Shown here: positions 44,892 through 53,583 of the stretch, one piece after another
Position numbering within the stretch: position 1 is the first letter of the stretch
Layout of the letters: each line of letters begins with the position of its first letter
From: Bordetella genomosp. 9
GTDB lineage: Bacteria > Pseudomonadota > Gammaproteobacteria > Burkholderiales > Burkholderiaceae_B
Direction of reading: 5' to 3'
DNA: 64,000 nucleotides
Assembly: GCF_002261425.1 (NCBI RefSeq)
Contig: NZ_NEVJ01000003.1
Coordinates: 1,550,001 to 1,614,000 of the forward strand
The notes under the pieces: model-generated
Databases searched by the model: none
What the model was told of the DNA's origin: nothing
The model's input: the letters and a program-made list of their open reading frames with translations, nothing else
Position numbers and translations under genes: made by a program

Positions 44892-45915
44892 AGATCTGGT
44901 CGAATATCGCGTTGTCCGCGAAATGCAGCTTGTCCACGGCGGGCCAGCCGCCCACGTCACGGATGGTGAACAGATCCAGCTTGGGGAACTGCGACGCGTA
45001 CCTGGCCTTGGCTTTCTCGCCGATCGGGCGGTAGTAGTTGCGGGCGATCAGGTCCTGCGCTTCGTCGGAATAGAGATATTTCAGATAGGCTTCCGCGACC
45101 TCTCGCGTGCCCTTGCGGTCGACGTTCCTGTCGACCACGGCCACCGTGGGCTCGCACAGGACGCTTAGACTGGGAACGACGATTTCCAGTTCGCCGGCGC
45201 CGAACTCCTTCTGCGCCAGGAAGGCATCGTTTTCCCAGGAAATCAGCACGTCGCCGACGCCACGCTGGGCGAAGGAGATGGTGGAGCCGCGCGCGCCCGA
45301 GTCCAGGACCGGCACGTTGCGATAGAGTTTTTCGACGAAGGCCTTGGCGCCGGCGTCACCGGACTGGCGGCGCGCGTGCTCCCAGGCCGCCAGATAGTTC
45401 CAGCGCGCGCCCGCGGAGGTCTTCGGATTCGGCGTGATCACCGACACGCCGGGCTTGACCAGGTCGTCCCAGCCCTTGATGCCCTTGGGGTTGCCCTTGC
45501 GCACCAGCAGGATGATCGTCGAGGTATAGGGCGACGCATTGTCGGGCAGCCGGCTTTCCCAGCCCGGCTTGACCAGGCCGCCATGCGTGACCAGCGCCTC
45601 GACGTCCGGCGCCAGGCCCAGCGTCACGACGTCCGCGTCCACGCCGTCGATGACGCTGCGGGCCTGCTTGCTGGAGCCGCCGTGCGAATTGCGGACGGAC
45701 ACGTCCTGGCCTGTCTTCGCCTTCCAGTACTTCGCGAACAGCGGGTTGTACTGGGCGTACAGCTCCCGCGTGGGATCGTAGGAAACGTTCAGCAGTTCCA
45801 CGGCGCGCCCCTGGGCGCGCACCGCCGCGGGCAGCATCTGCGTCGCGGCCAGCGCGGACGCCATGCCGATCGAGCGTTTCAGGAACTGGCGCTTTTGTAT
45901 ATCGTGCTTTTTCAT
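44878..45915 (-). CDS. sbp: Periplasmic sulfate-binding protein
   Basis: A 345-residue solute-binding protein. The mature part contains the family marks [39 protein letters not shown] and [16 protein letters not shown]. The signal begins [18 protein letters not shown], a TAT-like signal with KR in place of RR. It is the first gene of the sulfate operon, so binding protein, permeases, ATPase and assimilation enzymes are made together. Confidence 0.95.
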   Translation of the reverse strand: MKKHDIQKRQFLKRSIGMASALAATQMLPAAVRAQGRAVELLNVSYDPTRELYAQYNPLFAKYWKAKTGQDVSVRNSHGGSSKQARSVIDGVDADVVTLGLAPDVEALVTHGGLVKPGWESRLPDNASPYTSTIILLVRKGNPKGIKGWDDLVKPGVSVITPNPKTSAGARWNYLAAWEHARRQSGDAGAKAFVEKLYRNVPVLDSGARGSTISFAQRGVGDVLISWENDAFLAQKEFGAGELEIVVPSLSVLCEPTVAVVDRNVDRKGTREVAEAYLKYLYSDEAQDLIARNYYRPIGEKAKARYASQFPKLDLFTIRDVGGWPAVDKLHFADNAIFDQIYVKQ

Positions 45916-46040
45916 TTTGTCGTTTCCGCGATGTATGCCCGTCGGGTGCACGCAAGGATTCCCAGGGCATGGCACACGATGTAGCCGCATTGTGCGGGTG
46001 ACCGACGGCGCGGCAAACGACAAAGTGATTGTTTATATAT

Positions 46041-46076
46041 TTCCCGGATCGGGAGATCGGAATCGGCATATGCCGA
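46041..46076. promoter_or_regulatory. Two inverted repeats upstream of the sulfate operon
   Basis: TCGGCATATGCCGA (46063-46076) is a perfect 14-bp palindrome. TCCCG-GAT-CGGGA (46042-46054) is a second short inverted repeat. An AT-rich TATATA next to it could be the -10 of the sbp promoter. They lie between the unknown gene ending at 46091 and sbp, so they may act in stopping one transcript or controlling the other. Confidence 0.45.
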
Positions 46077-46090
46077 CTCTCGTTATCAGG

Positions 46091-46477
46091 CTAGTCGGGC
46101 AGCAACTGTTCGCCCACCAGTATCCCGACCAGGGACGCCAGCGCCGCCAGCAGCAGCGATATCAGCCACACCAGGATGCCCAGCGCCCAGAATCTGGCCT
46201 CGCCCGGGACGTAGGTGTATCGCAGAATCGCCACATAGGCGAAGACGCAGACCGTGCAGGCGACCACGAACAGCACCCATTGCCGCTGCCCGCCCAAGCT
46301 GGAAGCCAGCACCGATCGGCCATGCAAGCCGTACGCCGCCGCGAGCAAGGCGGTGCCGATGAAGGTCGCCACCCCCGCGAAGATCTGCAGTCCGGCCTCG
46401 TCCTTCAGGCCCAGGGGAATCAGGTAGGACGCGCCGCCCGTGACCAACGCGATCAGGGTGCGAAGCAGCTTTTTCAT
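46091..46477 (-). CDS. Hypothetical four-helix membrane protein
   Basis: A 128-residue inner-membrane protein without a recognised family. Four hydrophobic segments are visible: LIALVTGGASYLIPLG, GVATFIGTALLAAAYGL, WVLFVVACTVCVFAYVAIL and GILVWLISLLLAALASLVGILVG. The start at MKKLLRTLI overlaps the stop of the upstream secreted unknown as ATGA, so the two unknowns are almost certainly a functional pair. Confidence 0.75.
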   Translation of the reverse strand: MKKLLRTLIALVTGGASYLIPLGLKDEAGLQIFAGVATFIGTALLAAAYGLHGRSVLASSLGGQRQWVLFVVACTVCVFAYVAILRYTYVPGEARFWALGILVWLISLLLAALASLVGILVGEQLLPD

Positions 46478-47421
46478 TTTGGCGTCGACGCCGGACGCGG
46501 CGTCGCGAATCGGAATCCGGCGGTCAGCGCGCCGCGCTGCACGACGACGACGGGCAGATCGGCCCATTCCAGGGCTTGCCCGGCGGGTGGGGCCATATCC
46601 CAGGCGAGTTCGATTTTCGACGGCTGGACCAGCTTGACCAGATACCTGGCGGCGTCACCGAACAAACGGTTGAAGGTCACGCGGTCCTGCTCGCTCCGCA
46701 TATCGGCGGCGAGATCCGACCTGGCGCCGATCCGGCCCCCTCGCTCAGCCTGGCCCTGAGCTCGCAACTGATCGGAAAGGCTGGCGAGCACCCGCTCGTC
46801 CAAGTCGGGCAGCGCCAGATAGAGGACGCTTTCCGGCGACTGGTTCTCCACGACCTGGGTCACCCTCTTGTTCTTGAAGTAGGTGCTGATGCTGACGTCG
46901 CTGCCGTTGGCGCCCGGGCCGGCCGATGCAGGCCGGTCGGATATCGTGCTCCTGAGCCAGCCGAGCAGCGTATCGGCGGGCGTCTGCTTGCGCGTGAACG
47001 TGGTGGCGGGAAAGGCGATCCGTTGCGTCGTGAGCAGGACATTCGACCTGTCATCGACGGCCGTCTCCGGTACGCCATCCCGGGTGTACACCTTGCAGAA
47101 ATCCGGCCGGGCGCCGCCCGCGCCTTGCGTCAGGAATCCGGCCGCCGGCCAATCGAAGACCAGTTCCGGCAGCAGCGTGCTGAAGTTGCACACCGCGTTT
47201 TCCAAGGTGTAGCCGGGGCTGCCGTTCGGCGATGGCATGCGGTAGGAGGCCGCGACGGCGTCGGTGTACTGCGACCGCAGATGCTGCGTGACGAACGACT
47301 GGGTCGCCTGGGGCCCCGGCAGGCTGGCCGGAGAACGGTCCGCGGTATCGGCCATGGCGGCGCCGCATACCAGCACGCCTATCGTCGTCGCCAGCCGCCT
47401 TGCGTTGGACGCACTCATCAT
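46474..47421 (-). CDS. Hypothetical secreted protein
   Basis: A 315-residue protein I do not recognise. It begins with a Sec-type signal (ARRLATTIGVLVCGAAMADT). The mature part has two or three cysteines (ENAVCNF, DFCKVY) that could form a disulfide. No catalytic motif is evident. The start is the ATG seven bases after GGAGG. It is coupled by ATGA to a small membrane protein and follows the dihaem peroxidase by about 135 bases on the same strand, so it may belong to the phosphatase/peroxidase locus. Confidence 0.75.
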   Translation of the reverse strand: MMSASNARRLATTIGVLVCGAAMADTADRSPASLPGPQATQSFVTQHLRSQYTDAVAASYRMPSPNGSPGYTLENAVCNFSTLLPELVFDWPAAGFLTQGAGGARPDFCKVYTRDGVPETAVDDRSNVLLTTQRIAFPATTFTRKQTPADTLLGWLRSTISDRPASAGPGANGSDVSISTYFKNKRVTQVVENQSPESVLYLALPDLDERVLASLSDQLRAQGQAERGGRIGARSDLAADMRSEQDRVTFNRLFGDAARYLVKLVQPSKIELAWDMAPPAGQALEWADLPVVVVQRGALTAGFRFATPRPASTPK

Positions 47422-47555
47422 TGGATCGCCTCCCGCGGCGATTAATGCATGCGCTCGGACAACCGTCAATAAAGGCATACGCAGCGAAGCAGGCACCCGC
47501 CGCGGCGTACGCCATAAGGACACACCCGCGGCGGTGATGCGTACCCGCTCCGGTT

Positions 47556-48989
47556 TCAATCCACGCAGGATTTCTGGCTCGCCCCGGGCGCCGCGCCCGG
47601 ACGGTAATCGTCGGTCAGGGTGTTCAGGAAGCAGATCAGGTCATGCACGTCCTGCTCCGACATGGGCGGCTTGGAGCCGGCGGCCCGGCCGTCCAGGGGC
47701 ATCTGGGTATCGATATTGGCCCAGTACTGCCGCGGCAGGTCGTTGTACTTCTCCACATGGCCCGTTCCCTTGGCGTACTGGACCGTGATCAGGCCATAGC
47801 TGGGGTAGGCCGGATCGTAGCCGGGATCGCCGGGCTTCAGGACCTTGCCGCCGACCGTGGGGTACCAGAGCGCCGGGTTGGTGTCGCGGGTGTTGTAGAA
47901 CCGGATGGCCTGCTCCAGGGAATGGATCACGCCGTTATGGAAGAACGCCTGCCGCAGCGCCACGTTGCGCAGCGTGGGCGCCTTGAACATGCCGCAGAAA
48001 CGGCTGGGCGCGCCGTCTTCTTCCAGCTTGTGGTCCGGCCGTTGCGGTCCGCACAATCCCATATCGAAGCGGCCCGCGTCCTTGTCGTTGGCGGGGATGT
48101 CGTTATGGTTGGCGCCCGGCGCGGTCGCGTGCAGGTCGTTGCGCGGGACACCGATGGCCTCGTACGAAAAATCGGTGAACAGCGCGCTGCTGCCGCGAAA
48201 GCCCGCGCCCTGGTAGTGGCAGGACGCGCAATTGCCGGTATTCGGATCGGCGAACACCTTCAATCCGCGCAGCTCGGCGATAGTGAGCTGCCCGCCCTTC
48301 TTGTTCGACGTGTACATATCGAACTTGCTGTTGTAGGGCCGGAAGCTGATGTCCTCCAGCTGGAACGCCTGCAGCGCCGCCGTCAGGTCGCGGAACGCCA
48401 CGGCGGTATCGTCGAGGGCATGGTCGCCGAAAGCCTGCCGGAACAGCGGCGCATAATCGGCGGCCTTTACCTTGGCGACGACGTCCGCCGCCGACGCATT
48501 GGCCATTTCGACCGGATCCAGCAGCGGGCCCTGGGCCTGTTCGGCATGGCTGGCCGCGCGCCCGTCCCAGTCGAAGCCGCCACCCGGACCCGGCACGCTG
48601 ATGGCGTCCGGGTTGTCCAGCAGGTCGGAGTAGGCCGGCGTCTTGTCCTTGTAGCGCAGCGGGGGAACCGCGCGCACGCCGCGCTGGGTCATGGCCTGGC
48701 CGCCCAATTGCGCGGCCAGGTTGTTGGGGGGACCATAGGCGAAGTTCGGATCGTGGCAGGTCGCGCAGGAGATCCTGCGCGAGCCCGACATATTGTGATC
48801 GAAGAACAGCTTCTGGCCCACCTGTGCCGCCAGGCTGAGCGGCTTCTGCCGGATCACGGGGTTCTGCCAGGGAGCGGCGGCCGCATCCGCCGCCGGTGCG
48901 TCGCCTTGCCCCTGCCCGGCGCCCGCCGCCAGGCCAGCGGCGGCGGCCATCGCCAACAGGCCGGTCGCGGCCAGGAAACGCTTGCGCAT
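47556..48989 (-). CDS. Dihaem cytochrome c peroxidase family protein (CcpA/MauG-like)
   Basis: A 477-residue periplasmic protein with a Sec signal (MRKRFLAATGLLAMAAAAGLAAG) and two haem c sites, CATCH (75-79) and CASCH (254-258), in the CCP_MauG arrangement. Conserved surroundings include LFFDHNMSGSRRISC and FKAPTLRNVALRQAFFHNG, the latter with a possible distal ligand. It is longer than classical peroxidases (about 320-350), with extra segments between the haem domains. The start overlaps the phosphoesterase stop by one base (TAATG), indicating coupling. The function is hydrogen-peroxide reduction or, as in MauG, oxidation of a partner protein. Confidence 0.92.
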   Translation of the reverse strand: MRKRFLAATGLLAMAAAAGLAAGAGQGQGDAPAADAAAAPWQNPVIRQKPLSLAAQVGQKLFFDHNMSGSRRISCATCHDPNFAYGPPNNLAAQLGGQAMTQRGVRAVPPLRYKDKTPAYSDLLDNPDAISVPGPGGGFDWDGRAASHAEQAQGPLLDPVEMANASAADVVAKVKAADYAPLFRQAFGDHALDDTAVAFRDLTAALQAFQLEDISFRPYNSKFDMYTSNKKGGQLTIAELRGLKVFADPNTGNCASCHYQGAGFRGSSALFTDFSYEAIGVPRNDLHATAPGANHNDIPANDKDAGRFDMGLCGPQRPDHKLEEDGAPSRFCGMFKAPTLRNVALRQAFFHNGVIHSLEQAIRFYNTRDTNPALWYPTVGGKVLKPGDPGYDPAYPSYGLITVQYAKGTGHVEKYNDLPRQYWANIDTQMPLDGRAAGSKPPMSEQDVHDLICFLNTLTDDYRPGAAPGASQKSCVD

Positions 48990-51268
48990 TACTTCACCGC
49001 CCACACACTGACCTGAGTCTTGTCCGGACCGATCTGCGGCGCCGTCGCGGCGTCGGTGGACTGCTTCTGGCGATAGTCGGCCGGGATCACGAACGCGTGG
49101 TTCATGGGCCGCACCGCGTCGAAGTGCGTATCGCCGCTGTTGGCGAACTCAGGCAGCATCTGCAGATGTTCGGCGATGAACTTTTCCGTGTACTTGGAAC
49201 GGTTCATATAGCTGCCGTCGACCGCCGGATCCGCCAGCTGGAACATGTCCTGCATGGTGCGCACGAAGGAAAAATGGCTGTACGCGTCGCTATCGACCAC
49301 GCCCTTGGGCGCCTTGGGCTGGTTGTTCACGATCAGGAAGATCGAATTGCCATGGCCATGGTTGCCTTCCGTGTAGTTCACCACCGACGCGTCGGGCGCG
49401 AAGCTGCCGTCGGGGTTTTCCTTCAGCGGCTGCGATACCGTGCTGTTGCTGACGTTCCAGCCGCAGCAGGAATTGAAGCCGCTGCTGGCCGTGGCTTCGT
49501 CGAACATGATGACGATGGCGGAGCGCTGCTGGGTATTCTTCCACACCGCCGACGCCTGGATCTTCTTGATGATGTAGTCGACGTAGTTGTCACCGCGCGT
49601 GATGATGGCCGAGCCCGCGCAATCGGTGGTCAGCGCACCGCTGGTGGTTTTCTCGGTCGTGCTGTGCATGTCGTCGCACTGGTCGGGGATCAGGAAGTTC
49701 AGCGCGCCGACGTCGCCGCTTTCCATATCCTTGCCGAACTGGTCGGCATCGTAGTTGGCCGGAACCACGTACTTGGTGCCGTTCTTCATGTTCGCGTCGA
49801 ACTGCCCGCCGCCCAGCGTGCGATTGCTGAAAAAGAAGTCCGGCAACAGGCGCGCGTCCTGGAAAGGCATGGCCGGATGATGCTTGGTGCGGTACATATT
49901 GCCCGGCAAGGGCACGGTGCCGCCGGAAGGAATAGGCGTGGGATCGTTGCCGATGCCGTTGGGATAGGCGGTGTCGGTCCCGGTAATGGCCGCATCGGCG
50001 ACGCTGTCCGTGCGCGGATCCTGGCCAGGGTTCATGGTCTCGCCATACACGCGCCAGTTCATCCCCATGCTTTCCAGCGCGGTGAACAGATTGGGCGCGG
50101 TGATATTGTGGTTGGTGCCGTCGCAGTTGGCGGTGGCATTGAAGGGCGAGGACACCAGGCCCGGCTTGTCGTGCGTGGGCAGCGGATCCTTGGGCGCATT
50201 CGCGCCGGTGGCGCTGCAGTTCCACTGGGAATCGTCGGTGATGCCGAAGTCGTCGCCACCGCCCACCGCCGTGTAGTTCGGTTCGCTGGGCTGTCCCGTC
50301 GAAAAATAGTTGGTCAGCTGGTTGTTGTCCTTCAGGTACTGGGCGATCTTGGGCGCGAACGGCTGGTTCAGGATGGTGTTGGAGCCCTTGTTTTCCAGGA
50401 ACAGGACGAACAGGTGGTCGTAGCGCGGGATGCCTTCGACATTGAAGGCCGCTTGCTGCGCCTGCAGGAAGGTAATGGGCTTGCGGGTTTCCGGCGTGGT
50501 GGCCGTATCCGGCGTGACGTTGATCTTGTTGGTCAGTTCCGGATCGCCGCCGGCGACCGCCAGCGCGTCCGGGTAGAGATCGCCGCGGTCCAGCTTGGTG
50601 GTGGCGTAGGTGTAGCGGTTGCCGAGCTGGTTGGTCTCGAACAATAGCGAAGTGCGCGTCGCGCCCTGCGTGCCATGCACGTCGACGATGACGTCGGCCG
50701 GCTGCACGTTCAGCCGCGCGGCCAGGTTGGCTTTTTCGGCCGCGTAGTTGCTGCTGTCGTCCTCGACCATGCGCTGGATCTCGCTGGACATGGGGCTGAT
50801 GACGATCTTGGCGGCGCCCTGGTCCTGGATCTGCTCGGCCGATACGCGCAGCGCCATGCGTCTGGCGACCTTGGCGCCGGTGGCCGTGTTGGTGGCGTCC
50901 GTGCCGACGTCCGCCAGCAGCGGCGCCACGGCGGCCGCCTGCAACGAGAACGCGCCGTTGGCGTCGGTCACGACCGGGTTCTCATCCGCGTCGCACTTGC
51001 CGTTGCCGTTGGCGTCGACACAGACCTTGGCGTTCTGGAAGTAAGCGGCCTCTATGGTCGGATTGGCCTGGCTGCCCGGCGTGTAGCTGGAACCGGTCAC
51101 CACGCCCCGCATGGTCATGGCGACGGGAGGATCGTTGCTCGGGGGCGCGGCCGACGAACTGGACGAGTCGTCGTCGCCGCCGCCACAGCCGGCCAGCGCC
51201 AGCGAAGCCGCGATCACGGTCAGCGAGGCATAGAAAGGCGCGCGCCGGGTTTGCTTGGATGGGGTCAT
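48989..51268 (-). CDS. PF04185-type phosphoesterase lipoprotein
   Basis: A 759-residue lipoprotein (lipobox LALAGC, Cys28). Residues about 50-120 resemble a small beta-sandwich with a calcium-type DANGNGKCDADENPVV loop. From about residue 265 the protein has the phosphoesterase/acid-phosphatase fold of the alkaline phosphatase superfamily: RYDHLFVLFLENKGSNTI holds the Glu-Asn metal motif, IVIMFDEA the second metal site, and EGNHGHGNSIFLIV the third. Related enzymes are AcpA-like acid phosphatases and phospholipases C. It lies about 40 bases after phoD and is coupled to the dihaem peroxidase. Confidence 0.88.
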   Translation of the reverse strand: MTPSKQTRRAPFYASLTVIAASLALAGCGGGDDDSSSSSAAPPSNDPPVAMTMRGVVTGSSYTPGSQANPTIEAAYFQNAKVCVDANGNGKCDADENPVVTDANGAFSLQAAAVAPLLADVGTDATNTATGAKVARRMALRVSAEQIQDQGAAKIVISPMSSEIQRMVEDDSSNYAAEKANLAARLNVQPADVIVDVHGTQGATRTSLLFETNQLGNRYTYATTKLDRGDLYPDALAVAGGDPELTNKINVTPDTATTPETRKPITFLQAQQAAFNVEGIPRYDHLFVLFLENKGSNTILNQPFAPKIAQYLKDNNQLTNYFSTGQPSEPNYTAVGGGDDFGITDDSQWNCSATGANAPKDPLPTHDKPGLVSSPFNATANCDGTNHNITAPNLFTALESMGMNWRVYGETMNPGQDPRTDSVADAAITGTDTAYPNGIGNDPTPIPSGGTVPLPGNMYRTKHHPAMPFQDARLLPDFFFSNRTLGGGQFDANMKNGTKYVVPANYDADQFGKDMESGDVGALNFLIPDQCDDMHSTTEKTTSGALTTDCAGSAIITRGDNYVDYIIKKIQASAVWKNTQQRSAIVIMFDEATASSGFNSCCGWNVSNSTVSQPLKENPDGSFAPDASVVNYTEGNHGHGNSIFLIVNNQPKAPKGVVDSDAYSHFSFVRTMQDMFQLADPAVDGSYMNRSKYTEKFIAEHLQMLPEFANSGDTHFDAVRPMNHAFVIPADYRQKQSTDAATAPQIGPDKTQVSVWAVK

Positions 51269-51311
51269 GAGTCTGTTCCCTGTTGAACGACGTGGAGGGG
51301 AATGTGGGAAT

Positions 51312-53348
51312 TCAGGTGGGCACGTTGACCGCGGCGACGCCGGTATCGACCGTCACCGTCACCGTGCTGGCCACGGCGGGCGACGCCGGCAGCTCGCCAT
51401 TGACCAGCGGCTTCATCTTGCGGAAATCGCAGGTCAGCCTGTCGGCGGTCAGCGTGACCACCGCGTAGCCCTGGGCATCGGTGTCGACGTACTTCAACCA
51501 GCTGTTGTAGGTGGACATCGTGCCGTTCAGGCGGTTGGTCACGTTCTGGTAGACCAGCGGCTGCAGGCCGGCCAGGGACGGCACGGTGTGGATCTCGTCC
51601 ACGTAGAACCGGAACAGCGACGTGCTGGATACGCCGGCGGTCACCAGGTCGACCATGACCGGGACCGGCGTGGTCGCATCGAAGTCGTCCATCACCGGGC
51701 CGGAGAAGAACGCGTGGATGTCGCCGGTCAGGGCCACCACGTTGGCGATGGCGTTGTTCTTCAGGAAGGCCATCATGTCCTTGCGCTCGCCGTTGTAGCC
51801 GTCCCATTGGTCGGCGTCGAACAGGATGACGTTCAGGAAGGAAACGGGCGGCAGCATCGCATTGATCGCGGCGACCGATGCGTTCACCGTGTCGACGCCG
51901 AAGGCATGGTCGAACAAGGCATGGATGGCGGTGAAGGCGCCCGGCAGCGTGCCGGACGTCTTGATCGCCTGGATGTCCTGGCGCACCGCCGGCAGGATGG
52001 CGGTATTGCGCAGCGGCGCCAGATCGTCCGGGTCCGTCGCCACGATGGCGTCGGTGACCAGTTGCACCACCGCTTCCTGGCCGTCGACCTGCATGCGCAG
52101 CAGGGAAACTTCGTTGCCCCACAGCCGCCATGCGGTCTTGGCCTTGCTGGCCAGCATCTGGTCCTTCCACCACGCCAGCTGCGTGGCGCCCAGCATGGAC
52201 TGCGTGCCGCCCGCGCTGGTCTTGGCCTGTTCCGCCGCGGCCAGCGTATCGCGGGACACCAGGTAGCGGCTGCCCAGGAAACCGCCGGCGGCCGATTCGG
52301 GAATGACGTGGTCGTCGCGGTACAGGCGTTCGTCGGTCATGACCAGCGTGGCCAGCGAGCCGAAGGTGAAGGACCGATAGATCTGGATGTTCTCGAAAGA
52401 CGGGTTGCTCAGATCCAGCGTGACGTCGGCCGGCATGTATTCGAACCATGCCTGGTTGGCGCTGCGGCGCCGCGCGACGTGCTCGGTCTGGTCGTCGGTC
52501 GGCGTGTAGGTTTGATGGTCCTGCCAGGCATCGTCGGAAAACTCGTGATCGTCCCAGATCGCGATGACCGGGAAGCGCGCATGCAGGGCCTGCAGGCGCG
52601 GATCGGCGCGATAGCTCTTGTACAGGGTCCGGTAGTCGTCGGTCGTCGTGGCGTAGACCGAGCCGTCGTCCATCTTGGTGCCGTTGGGCAGGGCCAGCGC
52701 GGTGTGGGCCTTTTCGGTCTGGCCGGTCAGCACGTGCGCGGGCAGCGTCTCGTAGATGTAGTCGCCCAGATGGACCACGAAATCCAGGTCATCGTTCAGC
52801 ATCTCGCTGAAGGCGGCCCAATGGTTGGCGTTCCAGTCCTGACAGGAAATGAAGCCGAACTTCAACTGCGCGACGCCGGCGCCTTCCGCCGGCGCGGTCT
52901 TGGTCCTGCCGGTCGTGCTGTTGGTATTGCCCATGACGAAGCGGTAGAAATAGCTCGTGGCCGGATCCAGTCCGATCACCTTGTGCCGCACCGTGTAGTC
53001 GAACGAGGGATCGGCCTCGATCGTGTCGTTCACCAACAGCTTGGAAAACGTGTCGTCGGCGGCGACCTGCACGGTCAGCTTCACCGGATCGGTGCCGTTG
53101 GCGCCATCCACGCGGGTCCACAGGATGATGCTGTCGGGCTTGGGATCGCCGGAAGCCACGCCATGCGCGAACGACGTGGCGGGCGGCGGCGGGTTGCCGT
53201 TATCGGGCGGCGGGGTGTTGCCATTGCCGGCCTGATCGCCGCCATCGTCATCGCCGTCACTGCCGCCACCGCATGCGGTAAGCGTGCCCGTCATGGCGAC
53301 GGAAACGGTCAGAAAGCTGCCCCACTTGATAAATTTGCGACGATCCAT
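51312..53348 (-). CDS. PhoD-family alkaline phosphatase, TAT-exported lipoprotein
   Basis: A 678-residue PhoD-like phosphodiesterase/phosphatase. The signal has both a twin-arginine motif (MDRRKFIKWG) and a lipobox ending at Cys26 (TLTAC). A Pro/Gly/Asp-rich linker leads to the PhoD N-terminal Ig-like domain (GVASGDPKPDSIILWTRV). The metallophosphoesterase domain follows: FISCQDW, VHLGDYIYE, AIWDDHEFSDDAW and TGDIHAFFSGPV carry the metal ligands. PhoD enzymes bind iron and calcium and release phosphate from esters. The ATG is chosen over GTG and TTG codons two and three codons upstream. It is the first gene of the operon-like run. Confidence 0.9.
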   Translation of the reverse strand: MDRRKFIKWGSFLTVSVAMTGTLTACGGGSDGDDDGGDQAGNGNTPPPDNGNPPPPATSFAHGVASGDPKPDSIILWTRVDGANGTDPVKLTVQVAADDTFSKLLVNDTIEADPSFDYTVRHKVIGLDPATSYFYRFVMGNTNSTTGRTKTAPAEGAGVAQLKFGFISCQDWNANHWAAFSEMLNDDLDFVVHLGDYIYETLPAHVLTGQTEKAHTALALPNGTKMDDGSVYATTTDDYRTLYKSYRADPRLQALHARFPVIAIWDDHEFSDDAWQDHQTYTPTDDQTEHVARRRSANQAWFEYMPADVTLDLSNPSFENIQIYRSFTFGSLATLVMTDERLYRDDHVIPESAAGGFLGSRYLVSRDTLAAAEQAKTSAGGTQSMLGATQLAWWKDQMLASKAKTAWRLWGNEVSLLRMQVDGQEAVVQLVTDAIVATDPDDLAPLRNTAILPAVRQDIQAIKTSGTLPGAFTAIHALFDHAFGVDTVNASVAAINAMLPPVSFLNVILFDADQWDGYNGERKDMMAFLKNNAIANVVALTGDIHAFFSGPVMDDFDATTPVPVMVDLVTAGVSSTSLFRFYVDEIHTVPSLAGLQPLVYQNVTNRLNGTMSTYNSWLKYVDTDAQGYAVVTLTADRLTCDFRKMKPLVNGELPASPAVASTVTVTVDTGVAAVNVPT

Positions 53349-53463
53349 GTTCACCAATATCTGGTTGGTTGACCCGCTGCCTGGTCCAGAGGCTTGCGCG
53401 ATTGCTGGTCCGAATGCTCACCTCGGGCAGGCGCGGGATTGTTTTGGGTGCGGCATTACCCCA

Positions 53464-53490
53464 TACACAAATTGCGCCACCGTTACACAA
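53464..53490 (-). promoter_or_regulatory. TTGTGTA direct repeats upstream of the PhoD-like gene
   Basis: TTGTGTA occurs twice on the minus strand (53484-53490 and 53464-53470), starts 20 bases apart, about 120-140 bases before the start. The region is unusually AT-rich. The arrangement is reminiscent of a two-component response regulator site but does not match the PhoB box well. Confidence 0.3.
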
Positions 53491-53583
53491 TTGGTACGCG
53501 TAGAAGACACTGCCACAATCCATTCAGGCCGCCGACAGCGCACCGTCAAGCACGGTTCACAATGCGTCGCCAAGATCGCGGCC

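Noticed and set aside
48896..53372. Two long plus-strand frames opposite the phosphoesterase and PhoD-like genes
   Set aside because: No recognisable domains and strong Val/Gly/Arg/Gln bias; the minus-strand products have signal peptides and metal-site motifs.
53464..53490. A PhoB box upstream of the PhoD-like gene
   Set aside because: The repeats are 20 bases apart and lack the CTGTCA core, so I list them only as a low-confidence unnamed direct repeat.
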